Assembly: GCA_028583685.1 (NCBI GenBank)
Contig: JAMXIF010000077.1
Coordinates: forward strand, 14,460,138-14,524,137
Direction of reading: 5' to 3'
Source of the DNA: Petaurus breviceps papuanus
Lineage: Eukaryota; Chordata; Mammalia; Diprotodontia; Petauridae
Length of the DNA stretch: 64,000 bases
Part shown: piece after piece, positions 9,783-20,859 of the stretch
Layout: each line of letters starts with the position of its first letter
How positions within the stretch are numbered: the first letter of the stretch is position 1
Notes under the pieces: generated by a model
Database searches by the model: none
Seen by the model: the letters and a program-made list of their open reading frames with translations, nothing else
What the model was told of the DNA's origin: nothing
Made by a program: the position numbers and the translations under genes

Positions 9783-10950
9783 CATAAGCCAGAAACTTTT
9801 ATGCACAAGCAACTCTCCTAGGAAAGAGGGATTCCCCAACTTGTTCATAACCTTGTCCTGCTTTTAGGTTCTTATTCACTTGGACATCTCCTCTGCCACT
9901 TAATTAGGCCATTTTGTTGATACAAACCAGATCTTTGCTTGTTCTGTCCTTGGAAGAACTGGGAAAGAAAGTCTTTGAAAGCACTAGGCACATAATAGGC
10001 TTTAAGAAATACTTGTTAACTTGATTTAATTATTGCCTCACTCAAGGGAAAGGATGAACCTGAAAGACAGCAATTTTAGGGGTGGGTCTAGCCTTGCTTA
10101 GACAGATATTTGGACTAAGTCTGAAAAGAGAAACTTACTAGCCAAGTGTAGGAAGCAGGTACTGGTAGGACAGGCTTTCCATTTTGGAGTGAAGCCTTCA
10201 TTATTATTTCAAATGAAGTGTAACATGTAAAGTGCTTAGAAAACCATAAAGTACTATATAAATGCTAGTCATTATTGCTATTATTTTATTAAAGGTTTGT
10301 GAATTCCCAGAATATCCCCTATTTTTATTCAAATCTAAGTCCCAAATCAAAGCCATGTAGAAATTATTATTCAGTCACCCACCATGTTGGATTGGACAGT
10401 GGGACACGTAGTGAGTACTTGACTGTCTCTCCCAGTGGAACCAATGGTCTCCCCTAATAGTTTATTGTTAGTATTTGCTACAGGGGAAGTTCGTTTCTGG
10501 TGCTGCTGGTTGTGCTGGTTTCCTTTCTCTGCTGGCAGGTTTGTGCTTTCAAACTGTGTTTCCCTTCGGTGCTAGGCCAAGCTTGGTGACAGCAGCTGGA
10601 GTAACAAGCAGCAACACCTTATGGATCGCTCAGCAGGGCAGGCTGCTCGGAGAGGGAGGTGGGGGTGCTGTGCAAAGAGGTTTATCTCCTCATCTAAAAA
10701 TAAAAATATAGGAGGTAATTGATAATGGCAATTGCTCACTCTCAGTAGACCATTGCACTTATGTATAATTCTCTTGTTTCTCTTTGTTACTAAGATACTG
10801 GATAAGGCTGTGGTTTGGTTGGAAGCTTCATGTTTTTGTTCAGAAAATACGCTGAGTCCCTAGGGTGGGTGCATCACTGTCTCTGGGATGTTCTACTCTC
10901 TTTGGTGGAAGAAAAACTTTACCATCTAAGTTCAATAAGAAGTGTCTTAA
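9783..10950. other. No gene seen; mostly unique sequence
   Basis: Holds a short L2 tail-like piece (near 9985-10030) and a SINE 3' fragment (about 10205-10290, AAGTGCTTAGAAAACC). The 10430-10720 part is more GC-rich and apparently unique, with a 78-codon + frame (10475-10711) that shows no domain. Confidence 0.4.
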
Positions 10951-10959
10951 ATTAGAGTG

Positions 10960-11165
10960 GGAAAAAAATCCTGGATATGGAATCCACAGAGACCTGGGGT
11001 TTGAATTCTACCTCCATGGCAATTCATTTCACTTTCCTGAGCTTATAGTACTTGCCTCCCCAGGTTGTTGTGACAGTAAGATGAGAGAACATTTTTTATG
11101 TATCTGTCTGTCTGTCTATCTATCTATCTAGCTCTTTATGAACTTTAAAGTGCTACATTCATGAT
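10960..11165 (+). repeat. CORE-SINE with internal TCTG/TATC microsatellite
   Basis: CORE-type blocks (GACCTGGGGTTTGAATTCTA, CCCCAGGTTGTTGTGACAGT, CTTTAAAGTGCTACATTCAT) with a TCTG then TATC tetranucleotide run inserted at about 11100-11132. Confidence 0.7.
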
Positions 11166-11169
11166 TAAA

Positions 11170-12095
11170 AAGTCTCAAAGGAATATTTCTGGGTTCAGCT
11201 TTTGGTATTCAAACTAAACTTGGTTTTGTGTGGCCTTGCACTTTCCAAAGTGAGTGTTTCTTCTAAGACCTAAGGAACTAAGATGGTCAGACATCCGGAA
11301 TATTGTCCAGTATTTCAGACTGAAAAAATGCCACAGCCCCAGTTCCATAGTATTTGGCTGGTGTTTCTGAATAAGAACTAGCCACCACCAAATGCCATTT
11401 CAAAAGGAGAGTTGGATAGGATTTAGGGTATAATGAACATCTTTTCTTGAAAAACAGACTTTTCTTTTAAACTAGCCTTCTTCACCACCTGCCAATTATT
11501 CTCATGTAGTTACATCCATTTACAGCAATCTTTTCTCTTAACTTGACTTTCTTTTGGCTTGCACATTTGGCCTTCGTTAAGCAATGAGTGATGCCATTAA
11601 ATTTAAGAGACATTGGGGCATCCTTTACACTGAGCACATGCAGCCAACTGAGAGGCAACCAGGATTTAGTAGCCTTATTGTTTATTTATAGAGCTCATAT
11701 CGATTTGTGAATTTCACTTTTTAAAAATATCCATTCCATTTCCTCTTTGTTTAATTACATATCTGAGCCTTCAGTTTGGTTCATTTAAGAACACAGCTCT
11801 GGTTACCAAAAAAGACTTCTCCCTCCCATATATGTAGTATTGCTTTATTACAGATGGTTTCTTTTTGCCTTCTTTTATAGATGTTGGATTGCATGTGTGC
11901 TATTGGGTTTGAACAGCTGGAGTCATGAGGACCAAGCAAGGGAAGACAGATTAGCTTGAAACAAGGAAAAGAATTATGAAAAGGAAGAAGTACATGTGAA
12001 AAACTAAAGAAACTTGTTTAGAAGGCTGGAATTAGGGGAGGAAAGGCTAGACTTGAAATCTTGGGAAGGCAAGATCATGGAAAGGATGCTACCTG
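11170..12095. other. No gene seen; apparently unique sequence
   Basis: AT-moderate sequence without recognisable repeats or coding potential. A candidate place to look for conserved non-coding DNA, with no specific motif to support it. Confidence 0.35.
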
Positions 12096-12099
12096 TTTC

Positions 12100-12300
12100 A
12101 GGAAAGAGCTTAGACTTGGAGTCAGAATGTTTGGAAGACCTAGGTTTGAGACCCCACTTACTACCACTTACTAGTTATGTGACTTTGGACAAATTAATTC
12201 ACCTCTCTGAGCCTCAGTTTCCTCATCCGTAAAATAAAGATGTTGGATTAGATGATCACTAAAATCTTTCTCAGCTCTCATATTTTAGGATCTGTGAATG
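12100..12300 (+). repeat. MIR/THER-type CORE-SINE
   Basis: AAAGAGCTTAGACTTGGAGT head, ACCACTTACTAGTTATGTGA, GAGCCTCAGTTTCCTCATCC, and a 3' end of the GATTAGATGATCACTAAAAT kind. Confidence 0.8.
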
Positions 12301-12319
12301 GCTCCAGCTGTTGACATCG

Positions 12320-12540
12320 TAATACAAAGATGATAGGTCACATTTCTCCAGTGCTAAGGTTTACAGAGGGCTTCCCCTGTAACAACACTGGGGAGGTAGG
12401 TGGCACACATATTATTAGTCTCATTTTACTTATGAGTCAACTGAAGCGAGGAGGGATTAAATGGCTTGCTCTTCATTATAAAACTAATAATAGATTGAGC
12501 TAGGATCAGGACCCACCTCTTTGGATTACAGGTTCATTTC
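12320..12540 (-). repeat. MIR-type SINE
   Basis: Diverged reverse MIR: GGAGGTAGGTGGCACACATA, CTCATTTTACTTATGAGTCA, TTAAATGGCTTGCTCTTC, then decayed 5' region. Confidence 0.6.
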
Positions 12541-12764
12541 CTTTGAACAAGCTGCCCTGTTTTGATGATCCTTGCTGGTCACCCTTTCTTCCTCTGTGAT
12601 TTTGCATCAGAAAACATAACTGCACTTTCTATGCCTAATTCCTCACTGGGTTTTACATATACTGCATTGGTTTATATGGACCGATGTCCCTGCTTTTTCC
12701 ACACTATATCTCTTATGACTATACCTTCCTCCTTGTAGCACCAAAGAATAGTGCTGTAGATTTG

Positions 12765-13060
12765 GGACTGAAAGGGCCCTCAGAGGCCATTTAGTACAAC
12801 TCTCTATCTCCTTCTTTTTTTCTTTTTTCTTTTTGGAGGAGGGAAGGCAGGACAATTGGGGTTAAGGGACTTGCCCAAGGTCACACGGCTAGTAAGTGTT
12901 AAGTGTCTGAGGTCAGATTTGAACTCAGGTTCTCCTGACTCCAGGGCCAGTGTTCTATTCACTGCACCGACTAGCTGCCCCGACTCTCTCATTTTTTTGA
13001 TGATGAAATGGAAACTCAAGGAGGCTCAAGATCAGTGGATGGATTTGACTTGAGGACCTA
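12765..13060 (-). repeat. MIR3/THER2-like SINE split by a group B SINE
   Basis: AAGGGCCCTCAGAGGCCATT and GTACAACTCTCT on the left, resuming as ACTCTCTCATTTTTTTGATG and AAATGGAAACTCAAGGAGGC on the right. The split at 12806-12982 is caused by a younger SINE. Confidence 0.65.
12806..12982 (-). repeat. Group B SINE (WSINE/WALLSI-like) nested in older SINE
   Basis: Reverse group B: T-rich tail, ACAATTGGGGTTAAGGGACT, GTCACACGGCTAGTAAGTGT, GACTCCAGGGCCAGTGTTCT and CTGCACCGACTAGCTGCCCC. Flanked by ACTCTCT at 12799-12805 and 12983-12989, a plausible target duplication. Confidence 0.8.
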
Positions 13061-13099
13061 TTTCCACTTTACCCCGCTGCCTCTTATAATGCTATAGCT

Positions 13100-13725
13100 T
13101 TGGGCTAGGACCCGATGAATTCTTCCCCATATTGTGGTCCCAGCCTTGTATGGTTCCCTCTCTCCAGTTACTCTTCACTACAAATGCCAAGGTGGTCTTT
13201 TCTGTCTCTCATATTATCATGCCACTCCAAGACAGAGGTCCTGGTCACCTCCAGTAACCCTGAAAATGATGTCCAAGATACTCAGTTCTTCATCAATGGT
13301 CCCTTGTTTGCCTCCCTTTATCTCCATGTCCCCTACCTCTGCCCTCTACTTATCTTAGTAGATCTTATTTAATGGAGTTGCACCCCCTTTGCCTCTGGGC
13401 CTGCTTCCAAGCTGTTCCATAATGACTGGAATGCCCTTCCCTGGGACCTGCCAACTGTTCTCCCATCATTTCAGCAGCTCCAGAAATCTCTCCTCCTGCT
13501 GGAATCTCTCCCAGGCTGATGGAAGGAAAGGTGATGATTTCCCCCCAACCATCCTTTTCAGAATAACACCTGTCCTCCCCTACTCACCCCTTGTAGCTAT
13601 TATAGTTTGTGTTTAATGTGAATATTTAATGTACTTGTTAAAAGTCAATCTGTTGTCTGTCTTCTACATGCTGGGCTATTTTCTTGTTCCCCCTAGAGGG
13701 TAGGGACTGTGTGAATCTAAATTAT
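13100..13725 (+). repeat. L2 LINE 3' region
   Basis: Forward L2: CACTTATCTTAGTAGATC-type interior, CCATAATGACTGGAATGCCC, CTTCCCTGGGACCTG, then CCCCCTAGAGGGTAGGGACT. The + strand frames at 13115-13616 are L2-derived, not host exons. Confidence 0.7.
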
Positions 13726-13732
13726 TACACAA

Positions 13733-13890
13733 TTCAACATTTATTGAGTATAAAGAGAACATGCTGCTAGGCAGGGAGTTGGAGTGAGATACAAAATGCT
13801 AGAGAGACATACTCTTGTCCTCATGGAGCCCATGGTCTGGAAAGACAGATATGCCATACACAAATGTTATTATATAAAATGATGCACAAT
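13733..13890 (-). repeat. L2 LINE 3' end
   Basis: Reverse L2 end: CAACATTTATTGAGTATAAA, GTCCTCATGGAGCCCATGGT, CACAAATGTTATTATATAAA. It lies tail to tail with the forward L2 just upstream. Confidence 0.7.
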
Positions 13891-13894
13891 AAAT

Positions 13895-14400
13895 ACATAG
13901 GAGTGTTGTCTGCATAAAGAAAGTACTTGACTGTGTCTGGGGTAGTGGCCCATGCTCATTACTTAAGGAAGATGTTTGAGTTTGATGGTTTGAGACCTAG
14001 GACCTGGACAGCTGGAGCTTTTTGACCCATGTTTCCTGTCTCACTAATTCACGAAGTGAGCTTGGGAAAGTATTTTGACTTATGTGGCTTTTCTCTTCTT
14101 TTGAAGGAGGATGAGGTAGATGCCCATATCTTCCTACCAAGGATTTTACATTGATTAATTGTCTAAGGATTGTAAATGTCTTGAAAAGCTTTGCTGACAC
14201 AGACGATGATTCTTCCCTTGTTATTATCCAGGCAGTTGGCCAAGCTGGATGGGTTAATTTTCAGCTAAATCAATTGTGAATTTCAAATCTGAAATGCAGT
14301 GAAAGAGGAGTCTGCTCCCTTAACACCTTCTCTCCCTCCCTTCTTCTGACCCCCCTCTCTCTACCACCACCCCAAACATGCTAACTCATTCTGGGAGTAT
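13895..14400. other. No gene seen; apparently unique sequence
   Basis: Includes 14225-14330, an AT/homeobox-motif-containing stretch (GGGTTAATTTTCAGCTAAAT) with no repeat signature. No coding evidence. Confidence 0.35.
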
Positions 14401-14407
14401 TCTGTTC

Positions 14408-14525
14408 AATTGAACAAACTTTTATTTAAGTGCTTCTGATTGGGCAGGGAACTGTGGTGGGCCTAAGGGATATGAAAACAAAAAGGGGAAACAGTCCCTG
14501 CCTTCAAGGAGTTCCCACTCTGGTA
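14408..14525 (-). repeat. L2 LINE 3' end
   Basis: ACAAACTTTTATTTAAGTGC, GGGCAGGGAACTGTGG, AACAGTCCCTGCCTTCAAGG and AGTTCCCACTCTGG. Confidence 0.7.
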
Positions 14526-14892
14526 TTGGCTGGTCTAGATCAGGGCAGCTGCCCACCTGCCTCCCTGCCCTCAGTCTTGTAACCATCTATCATTTTCAGA
14601 TCTTTTCCCCTCATAGAAAAGAGCTTCCTTGTGTTTGTTGGCTGTTTTCTGATCTGTTATGTGATACTGGGAAGCTGGACAATACAGTACAAATTGGAGC
14701 TCCAGCACAGGCAGAACATGGCCGAGCTGAGATTATTCGTTTCTTTCTGTTGAACTGGAGCTTAAGCTCTGATCCCTAAAAGGGATTTCTCCCCCCTTCA
14801 TTTTGGCAAGATTATGAAGTGTACTAAGACCAAAAGCCACTGATGTAATTGAGTGACTTAGCTAGTCTCCCAGAAGAGAGGTGGCTCTCATG

Positions 14893-15138
14893 TGTTGTTG
14901 AGTCATTTTTCAGTCTTCTCTGACTCTTTGTGACTCAATTTGGGGTTTTCTTGGCAAAGATACTGGAGAGGTTTGCCATTCCTTCTCCAGCTCATTTGAC
15001 AGATGAGGAAACTGAGGCAAACAGGGTGAAATGACTTGCCCAGGGTCACACAGCTAGAAAGTGTCAGAGGCCAGATTTGAACTCAGTTCCTCCTGACTCC
15101 AGGGCTGGTGCTCGATCTCCTGCACCACTTAGCTGCCC
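14893..15138 (-). repeat. Mar1-like CORE-SINE, full length
   Basis: Reverse Mar1-like: GTTGTTGAGTCATTTTTCAG, TTTGTGACTCAATTTGGGGT, GATACTGGAGAGGTTTGCCA, GGGTCACACAGCTAGAAAGT and CTGCACCACTTAGCTGCC. Confidence 0.85.
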
Positions 15139-15139
15139 T

Positions 15140-15215
15140 TCAACACATTTATTAAGTTCCAATTATGTGCTGAGAATGGAGTTAGGCACTGGGGAAACAG
15201 TTTCTGTTTATATTA
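15140..15215 (-). repeat. L2 LINE 3' end (fragment)
   Basis: CAACACATTTATTAAGTTCC, TTATGTGCTGAGAATGGAG and AGGCACTGGGGAAACAG. The Mar1-like SINE sits at its outer edge. Confidence 0.65.
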
Positions 15216-15219
15216 TAAC

Positions 15220-15985
15220 ATATTTATATTATAACAGCTGTAGGTGTCCATGCTTGTGAATTACCCAGGACAGAAAGAAATTTAAACTTAGAGATGACCG
15301 ACAGCTGCAGCAATTGGGAGGAAGCAAACTGGTTAGTTTTCAATTTGCTGGATCTGTCACTAGAATTAATTAACTATTTACACTACCATGGACATTCCAA
15401 AAGAGTTCATCAGGCATATTGGGACTTTACTGTTCAATCAGTAAAAAATCAACTAGTTTAGTAAATGCACTGAATTCTTCTGGGCAGTTTGGGGATAAAT
15501 AAAGGCTTATGGGACATGCTCCCTGCCTTCTAAGATCTTAGTGCCTTCATATCTAAAGCAAAGAGAGAACATAAAAGGATCACTAATTACATGATATTGT
15601 TGGCTAAAAGTACTGTGATAATCTTATCATTCAATGCTCCTGGTGTGGATTCTGGGAAGAAATGGACTTTCTTTATGAACTTTTGGGGTTGTTGTAGATG
15701 GTGATGTGTTCTCTGATGTACCCTAAGTAGAAGGGAAGGAACAGTGAAATAACTGTTAAAGTGGGGGGCACCTGCTTCTTATATGTGGAAAGAGCCTTAG
15801 CAGCAGAATGGTTTCCCAGTAGTTTGGGGTGATTCACATCTAATGAGCCAAGTGGGCAAGACCAAAAGATATGGTCCTAGGAAGAAAAACCACCAAGGAC
15901 AGAGGAGGAGTGGTTCACTCGTTTAAGGCTCTGCTGGGCAATGATGGAGGTTCAAGGTCAAACATTTGGGATGTTATCTCCTCTG
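15220..15985. other. Mostly unique; weak L2 fragment inside
   Basis: A weak reverse L2 end at about 15465-15545 (ATGCTCCCTGCCTTCTAAGA). The remainder shows no repeat or gene. Confidence 0.4.
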
Positions 15986-15989
15986 GCTA

Positions 15990-16125
15990 GAAAGGGGGAC
16001 ATAGAAGATCTAAGTCCAAATCTTGGTTCTATCACTTATTAGACATGTGATTTTGTACAAGTGACTTTCACACTTTCTGAGCCTCAGTTTCCTAATCTGT
16101 AAAATAGAAAGTTGAACTTGATCAG
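15990..16125 (+). repeat. MIR/THER-type CORE-SINE
   Basis: GAAGATCTAAGTCCAAATCT, CACTTATTAGACATGTGATT, TGAGCCTCAGTTTCCTAATC. 3' end lost. Confidence 0.7.
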
Positions 16126-16134
16126 TTACCTGGT

Positions 16135-16400
16135 TAATCAGCAAATATTTATTAAGGCCTCATGGTGTACCTTCCTGGGCTAAGCACTATCTCTCCTCAA
16201 GGAACTTATATTCTAATGATCTCTAGGGTTCTACCAATTAATCAACAAATATTCATTAAGGGCTCACCATGTACCTTCCTGTGCTAAGCNNNNNNNNNNC
16301 AACAAATATTCATTAAGGGCTCACCATGTACCTTCCTGTGCTAAGCCCTACCTGTTGACAAGGAACTTATATTCTAATGATCTCTAGGGTTCTGCCAAGC
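16135..16400 (-). repeat. L2 LINE 3' ends in tandem, spanning an assembly gap
   Basis: The unit AAATATTTATTAAGGCCTCA ... GGAACTTATATTCTAATGAT occurs at about 16140-16240 and again, with a gap, at 16243-16395. The unit boundary GATCTCTAGGGTTCTACCAA shows a true tandem duplication of roughly 100 bases, and the sequence around the gap adds a further apparent copy. Confidence 0.7.
16290..16299. other. Assembly gap of 10 N
   Basis: Ten N. The 47 bases before it (16243-16289) and the 47 bases after it (16300-16346) are identical, so the join may duplicate one real sequence. Confidence 0.95.
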
Positions 16401-16792
16401 TTGAACATTCCATGACTCAATAAACTAACAAGACTAGAGTATACTCTTTAAGTTTGATATCTGTGAACTTATTTTCTGTGGAGATAATTTGGGTGGGGGG
16501 GGGCACTGCACTCTGATTACATAACTCTTTTCTTTGGTAAATAATTCCCCCTCTCCTTTTTTTTTTTTTAAACAGTCTCTATGTCTCAGGTTGAGGGCAG
16601 GAAGGCCTGGAGAGAGAAGGTAGATGTTAGAATGGGCAGATCTTGGGCTTTTGGAATACAGGACTAAGGACTGGGCTTTAAGGTACTCCCAGATCTGGTT
16701 ATGAGCTGTGCCTATCAGGAAGCCTTGAATTTAGCAGGGTCCCAGGACAAGGTTTCCCAGGTACACATTGCATGTTTCCTGGGCTACCTTCA

Positions 16793-17015
16793 GCTAGGCA
16801 GCACAGTGGATAGAGCCCTGTACCTGGAATCAGAATGACCTGAGTTCAAATTTGGCTTCAGGTACTCAGTAGATTGAGTGGCCCTGGCCAAGTCATGTAA
16901 CCTCTCTCAGCCTCAGTTTCCTTATATATAAAATGGGGATAATAATAGTATCTACTTCCCAGGATAATATTTGTAAAGTCGTTTTTAAACGTTAAAGAGC
17001 TATATAAAACTATTG
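16793..17015 (+). repeat. CORE-SINE
   Basis: AGCTAGGCAGCACAGTGGAT head, ATGACCTGAGTTCAAATTTG, CTCTCAGCCTCAGTTTCCTT, AAAATGGGGATAATAATAGT and the 3' AAAGAGCTATATAAAACTAT. Confidence 0.85.
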
Positions 17016-17105
17016 CTATTACTACTCCCACCACCATTACTACTACTACCACTATTACTACCACTACTACTACTACTATTACTATTATTACAATTACTAC
17101 TACTA
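17016..17105. repeat. (ACT)n trinucleotide microsatellite
   Basis: Imperfect TACTACTACC / ATTACTATT repeats, about 90 bases, grown from the SINE 3' tail. The Val/Ile-rich minus frame at 16858-17121 is the translated repeat. Confidence 0.9.
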
Positions 17106-17109
17106 TTTC

Positions 17110-17865
17110 AAGACCAGACAAATTTTAACAGAGTATCGTATGTTAATCCATGGGTACCATAGCCCCATCCTTAGAGCTTCTCTTTTTCTCAAGAGTTAGA
17201 TGTGGGCCAGTTCATTGCAGGGATATCACCAGATTGCAGTTCTTCCAGAAATCTTGACCCTGTTGCTTTTTCTTATTATATACCTTCAGGGGATAGTCTC
17301 ACAACTGCTACAATGCACTCCTCCTGTAAGCCTAGCTGTTTCTGCAAATGGGGGTGTTGATTGGAAGTTCCAGGAGGACGTGTGACTCAACAGAATTAAA
17401 CATTAGTCTGGTGGCCCTGGTCCTTTGTTGTAACCCACTTTATGACCTTGGGACAGGTTGTATAATTGGTCTGCCTCATTTTTGTTTTGTTTTGTTTTTT
17501 TCCTATAGGAATAAGCATTCTCCCCTACCTCCTGGGCCTGGGAAAATCACTAATAAGACATCATTAAGTCCATTTTCAAACTAGAAATGTTATCTGTGTG
17601 CACAAGCAGTGTAAATGCCAGATGGTAATAACAGGGAACTGTCTTGGGGTTTGTGGTGAGGGCCACTCAGACCTCACCCCTGACCAAGCAGCTTGCTGCT
17701 TAGAGCCAGCTGACAAGTCCACCTTGACCTCTTGAGAGATCCCTTACTTGAATCACACAGATGGTTCTGGGCTCCATCCTGGGCTTTATCCAGGACCATT
17801 GGTCCTGTTGTATATCTTCTGCTTAGGAGCTGACTTTCATAAAGACACCCCTCCCACCCCCACCA
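17110..17865. other. No gene seen; apparently unique sequence
   Basis: Several short frames without domains. No repeat family recognised. Confidence 0.35.
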
Positions 17866-17990
17866 CAAGAATCATGGAATCGTTGAATTTCAGAGTTGCC
17901 AGGGACCTCAAAGGCAATCTAATCCAACCCCAGACAGATATCCCCCTCCTCCCTACCCTGATCTTACTGCTATTTTTTCTTAACTTTCTG
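17866..17990 (-). repeat. L3/CR1-like LINE 3' end
   Basis: Begins AGAATCATGGAATCGTTGAA and TTTCAGAGTTGCCAGGGACC, then CAATCTAATCCAACCCC and GATATCCCC: the reverse of the CR1-type end seen at 8430-8830. Confidence 0.65.
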
Positions 17991-18009
17991 TTTATTTGTA
18001 TAGCCTTCT

Positions 18010-18775
18010 TGAAAATGCTAAAATAACAGTTGCGATTCTGGCACCAAGATGAGAGTGTTTCTTGGGTGAGGGTTGTCTGTGCCTTTCCTGTATCCAGCAC
18101 TGTTCGTTTAAATGCACCAGGAAGAGGTCAATAAAACAACACACTGGAATAGGGAGGTCAGTGGTCCATCAGAAGGTGTGGCTTACCCTGGGACTCCTGT
18201 GATAATAGCCTTCAAGCTTGGCAATCATCACCTTTATCATAGGGTTTAGTCTCTTGGATTTTTCTAGTAGGGGGTGACTGATTCCTGGTAGCATATTATG
18301 GTAGAAGGAGAGGGGAGAAGGGAGGGTTAAGAGATATTAATAGGTTACTAGGTAGCTGACTTGAGGGACTTGGGTAAGAGGTGTGGGAATAGCATGGAGG
18401 TCAGTAAGGGTGGCATGCATTTCGGGTGCCGCAGAGCAGAGAGCCAAGCTGGCAGCCAAGCCTACTTGCTGCCTGCTGTCTTGATTTAAATTTTCCCAGC
18501 ATCTGAGATGCCATGTGATCGAGTGGACAAGAGCCAGAGCAGTACTTGTGCCCAGCGAGATCTGGGCAGATTCTCAGGCAAGATATTTATACAGTCCTGG
18601 TGGATAGGGAGGGTCAGACAACCCGCCAGACTCGGTGAATATATATTGTGGGGGAGGGAATCACCAAATATTGCTTGGTTTGAGTATCCTGAAAAGCTAA
18701 ACATGTTCTGCAAATGTAAGCTGGTATTGGTATAATCATAATTCCATGTACACAAAAGCTACCTTATCTTTACCA
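18010..18775. other. No gene seen; apparently unique sequence
   Basis: The 18430-18700 part is GC-moderate and non-repetitive, with overlapping frames on both strands (+ 18508-18735, minus 18486-18755). No domain is visible. Confidence 0.35.
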
Positions 18776-18779
18776 ATCC

Positions 18780-19010
18780 AAAGCAGAGAGTTGGACCTGG
18801 ATAGAATAAAAAAGACATGAGTTCAAATCAGCTTCAGACACTAACTCTGCAGCTTAATCTTTGCCTGCCTTAGTTTCCTCAAATATAAAATTCAGATGAT
18901 AATAATAACACTTACTTCCCAGGGGTATTGAGAGGATCAAAGGAGACAATAGCTTTGAAAAGGCTTTGCAGACCTTAAAGTGCAATATAACTGCTAACCA
19001 TTATTGTTAC
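18780..19010 (+). repeat. CORE-SINE
   Basis: CATGAGTTCAAATCAGCTTC, AATAATAACACTTACTTCCC, GGTATTGAGAGGATCAAAGG and CCTTAAAGTGCAATATAACT. Confidence 0.75.
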
Positions 19011-19039
19011 GATTGTTGGAAAACAGAAGAAAAATAAAA

Positions 19040-20020
19040 GTTGAATAATTAATCCTTCTCACCATTGTCAGTTATCTTCCTATCTCACCCTGGACAACAG
19101 ACTTCACCCCTCCGTATTCCTTTTTTTATCTGCTTTTGTTTTGTTTTGCCTGCCTCTTGCCAGGCCTTACTAAATGATCTTGGCTTCTCTTACCCTACCG
19201 TTTGCTATTGCTTGCCCAGGTTCCCATGTTTGCATTCTTGCTTTCTTCTAAGCTGGTCATTTACCAAATCTCACTGATCATGCCTCCATATTATCTCTCA
19301 TCTGCCTTCTCACTTCCTACCACCTCCTCCCTAGTACAGGTTTTCATTGCCTTCTTGGACAATCTTTTAATAGGTTTCTCACTTTCATTCTCTCTCTTCT
19401 CCAAACCATATCTTTCACTGCTGCCAGACATGGATGGCTTCCTTCTGTATATACCCACCTGGTATTTTATTTCTATTTAGGGAACCAATAAATGACTTCT
19501 CTATGCCTACCAAATACAATCCAGACTCATTTGCATCACATTGAAGGCCTTTCACAATCTGGTCCCATGCCACCTTTCCTGTCTTATTTCATACTATGCT
19601 ATTCTATGACCTCTATATGCTAACTAGATGATTTGGTGTCAGCACTATCTCTGCTCTGTGTCTTTTTACTCTCTTGGTTTCCTGGGTTTGAAATGCCCAT
19701 CTTCACCTCATCTATTCAGTGACTGACCATTTACATTTTGAGTCACTGTCATTTCTTCTGAGAAACTTGTCTTATTTTCCCAATCATTAATGACCCTTCT
19801 CCCCCATGGGCTATCTCTCTTGTCTTCTGCACCGATCACATGTTGCTTTGTATTATAGTTAGTTATTTGCATATGGTTCATCTCCTCCTAATAGATTATA
19901 AGTTTCATGAGGGCAAGGGTCAAGGCTTTTCTAAATTTTGGCATCTCCCTTAGTACCTAGGGCCATACTCCACATATTGTAGACTTTTCATAAGCAGTCA
20001 TTGAAATAAATGGGTTGCCC
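19040..20020 (+). repeat. L2 LINE, long 3' portion
   Basis: About 980 bases of forward L2: CTCTTCTCCAAACCATATCT, CCAGACTCATTTGCATCACA, TTGAAGGCCTTTCACAATCT, GGTCCCATGCCACC, GATTATAAGTTTCATGAGGG and a GAAATAAATGGGTTG end. Two + frames (19065-19480) lie in it and are L2-derived. Confidence 0.8.
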
Positions 20021-20147
20021 ACATTCTGGCTAAATTTGAGACTGATTTAGATAATTGGATTATCCAAAAAGACCTAGAATTTTAGGAAGAATTAACAGAG
20101 GTGGTTTGTTCATTAATAATAATAATAATGATGATGATGATAATAAT

Positions 20148-20369
20148 TTGTTGTTGTTGAGTTATTTCAGTCCTGTCTGACTCTTTGTGACCCAATTTTG
20201 GGTTTTCTTTACAAAGATATTAGAATTTGCCATTTCTTTCTCCAGTTCATTTTACAGACAAGGAAACTGAGGCCTAGGTCTATATAGCTAGGAAGTGTCT
20301 GAGGCAGGATTTGAATTAAAGTCTTTCTGACTCCAAACCTGGCACTTTATTCACTGGGCCACCAATAGC
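20148..20369 (-). repeat. Mar1-like CORE-SINE
   Basis: TTGTTGTTGTTGAGTTATTT, TGACTCTTTGTGACCCAATT, ACAAGGAAACTGAGGCCTAG, GAGGCAGGATTTGAATTAAA. Preceded by an AAT/ATG trinucleotide run (20115-20147), an extension of its own 3' tail. Confidence 0.8.
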
Positions 20370-20440
20370 TAACATATATACATATACACATACACATATA
20401 CATATACATACATCTATTTACATATATATATATATATATA
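20370..20440. repeat. TA/CATA microsatellite
   Basis: ATATACATATACACATACAC followed by a pure TA run near 20421-20443. Confidence 0.85.
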
Positions 20441-20685
20441 TATAGTACTTACTATGTAAAGTGTTAAACACTTTATGATTCTTATCTCATTGGATTCTCA
20501 GAACAACATTGGAGGGTCAGTACTATTATGATCCCCATTTTACAGATGAGGAAACTGAAGCAAGCGGAGGTTAAGTGACTTGTCCAAGGTCCCACAGTTA
20601 GTATATATTTGAGACTGGTTGAATTCAGATCTGTCTGACTCCCGGTCAGTCATTCTATCTACTGTACCATCCAACTGCATTTATG
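20441..20685 (-). repeat. MIR-type SINE
   Basis: TAGTACTTACTATGTAAAGT, ATCTCATTGGATTCTCAGAA, CCCATTTTACAGATGAGGAA, CGGAGGTTAAGTGACTTGTC, CATTCTATCTACTGTACCAT. Confidence 0.8.
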
Positions 20686-20859
20686 ATTGTTAATAAATAA
20701 CTATCATTTAAAATGAAATAGATAAAATTTAGAACCTGCTTATTTGATAATGCCATCATTATTTTTCTGAGTCTGGTACCTTTGACTGGGAGGATTTGAT
20801 TATGGCACCTATCGGCCAAGGGTGAGATTGCAAACTAATTCTGCGGGCTGTTATATATG

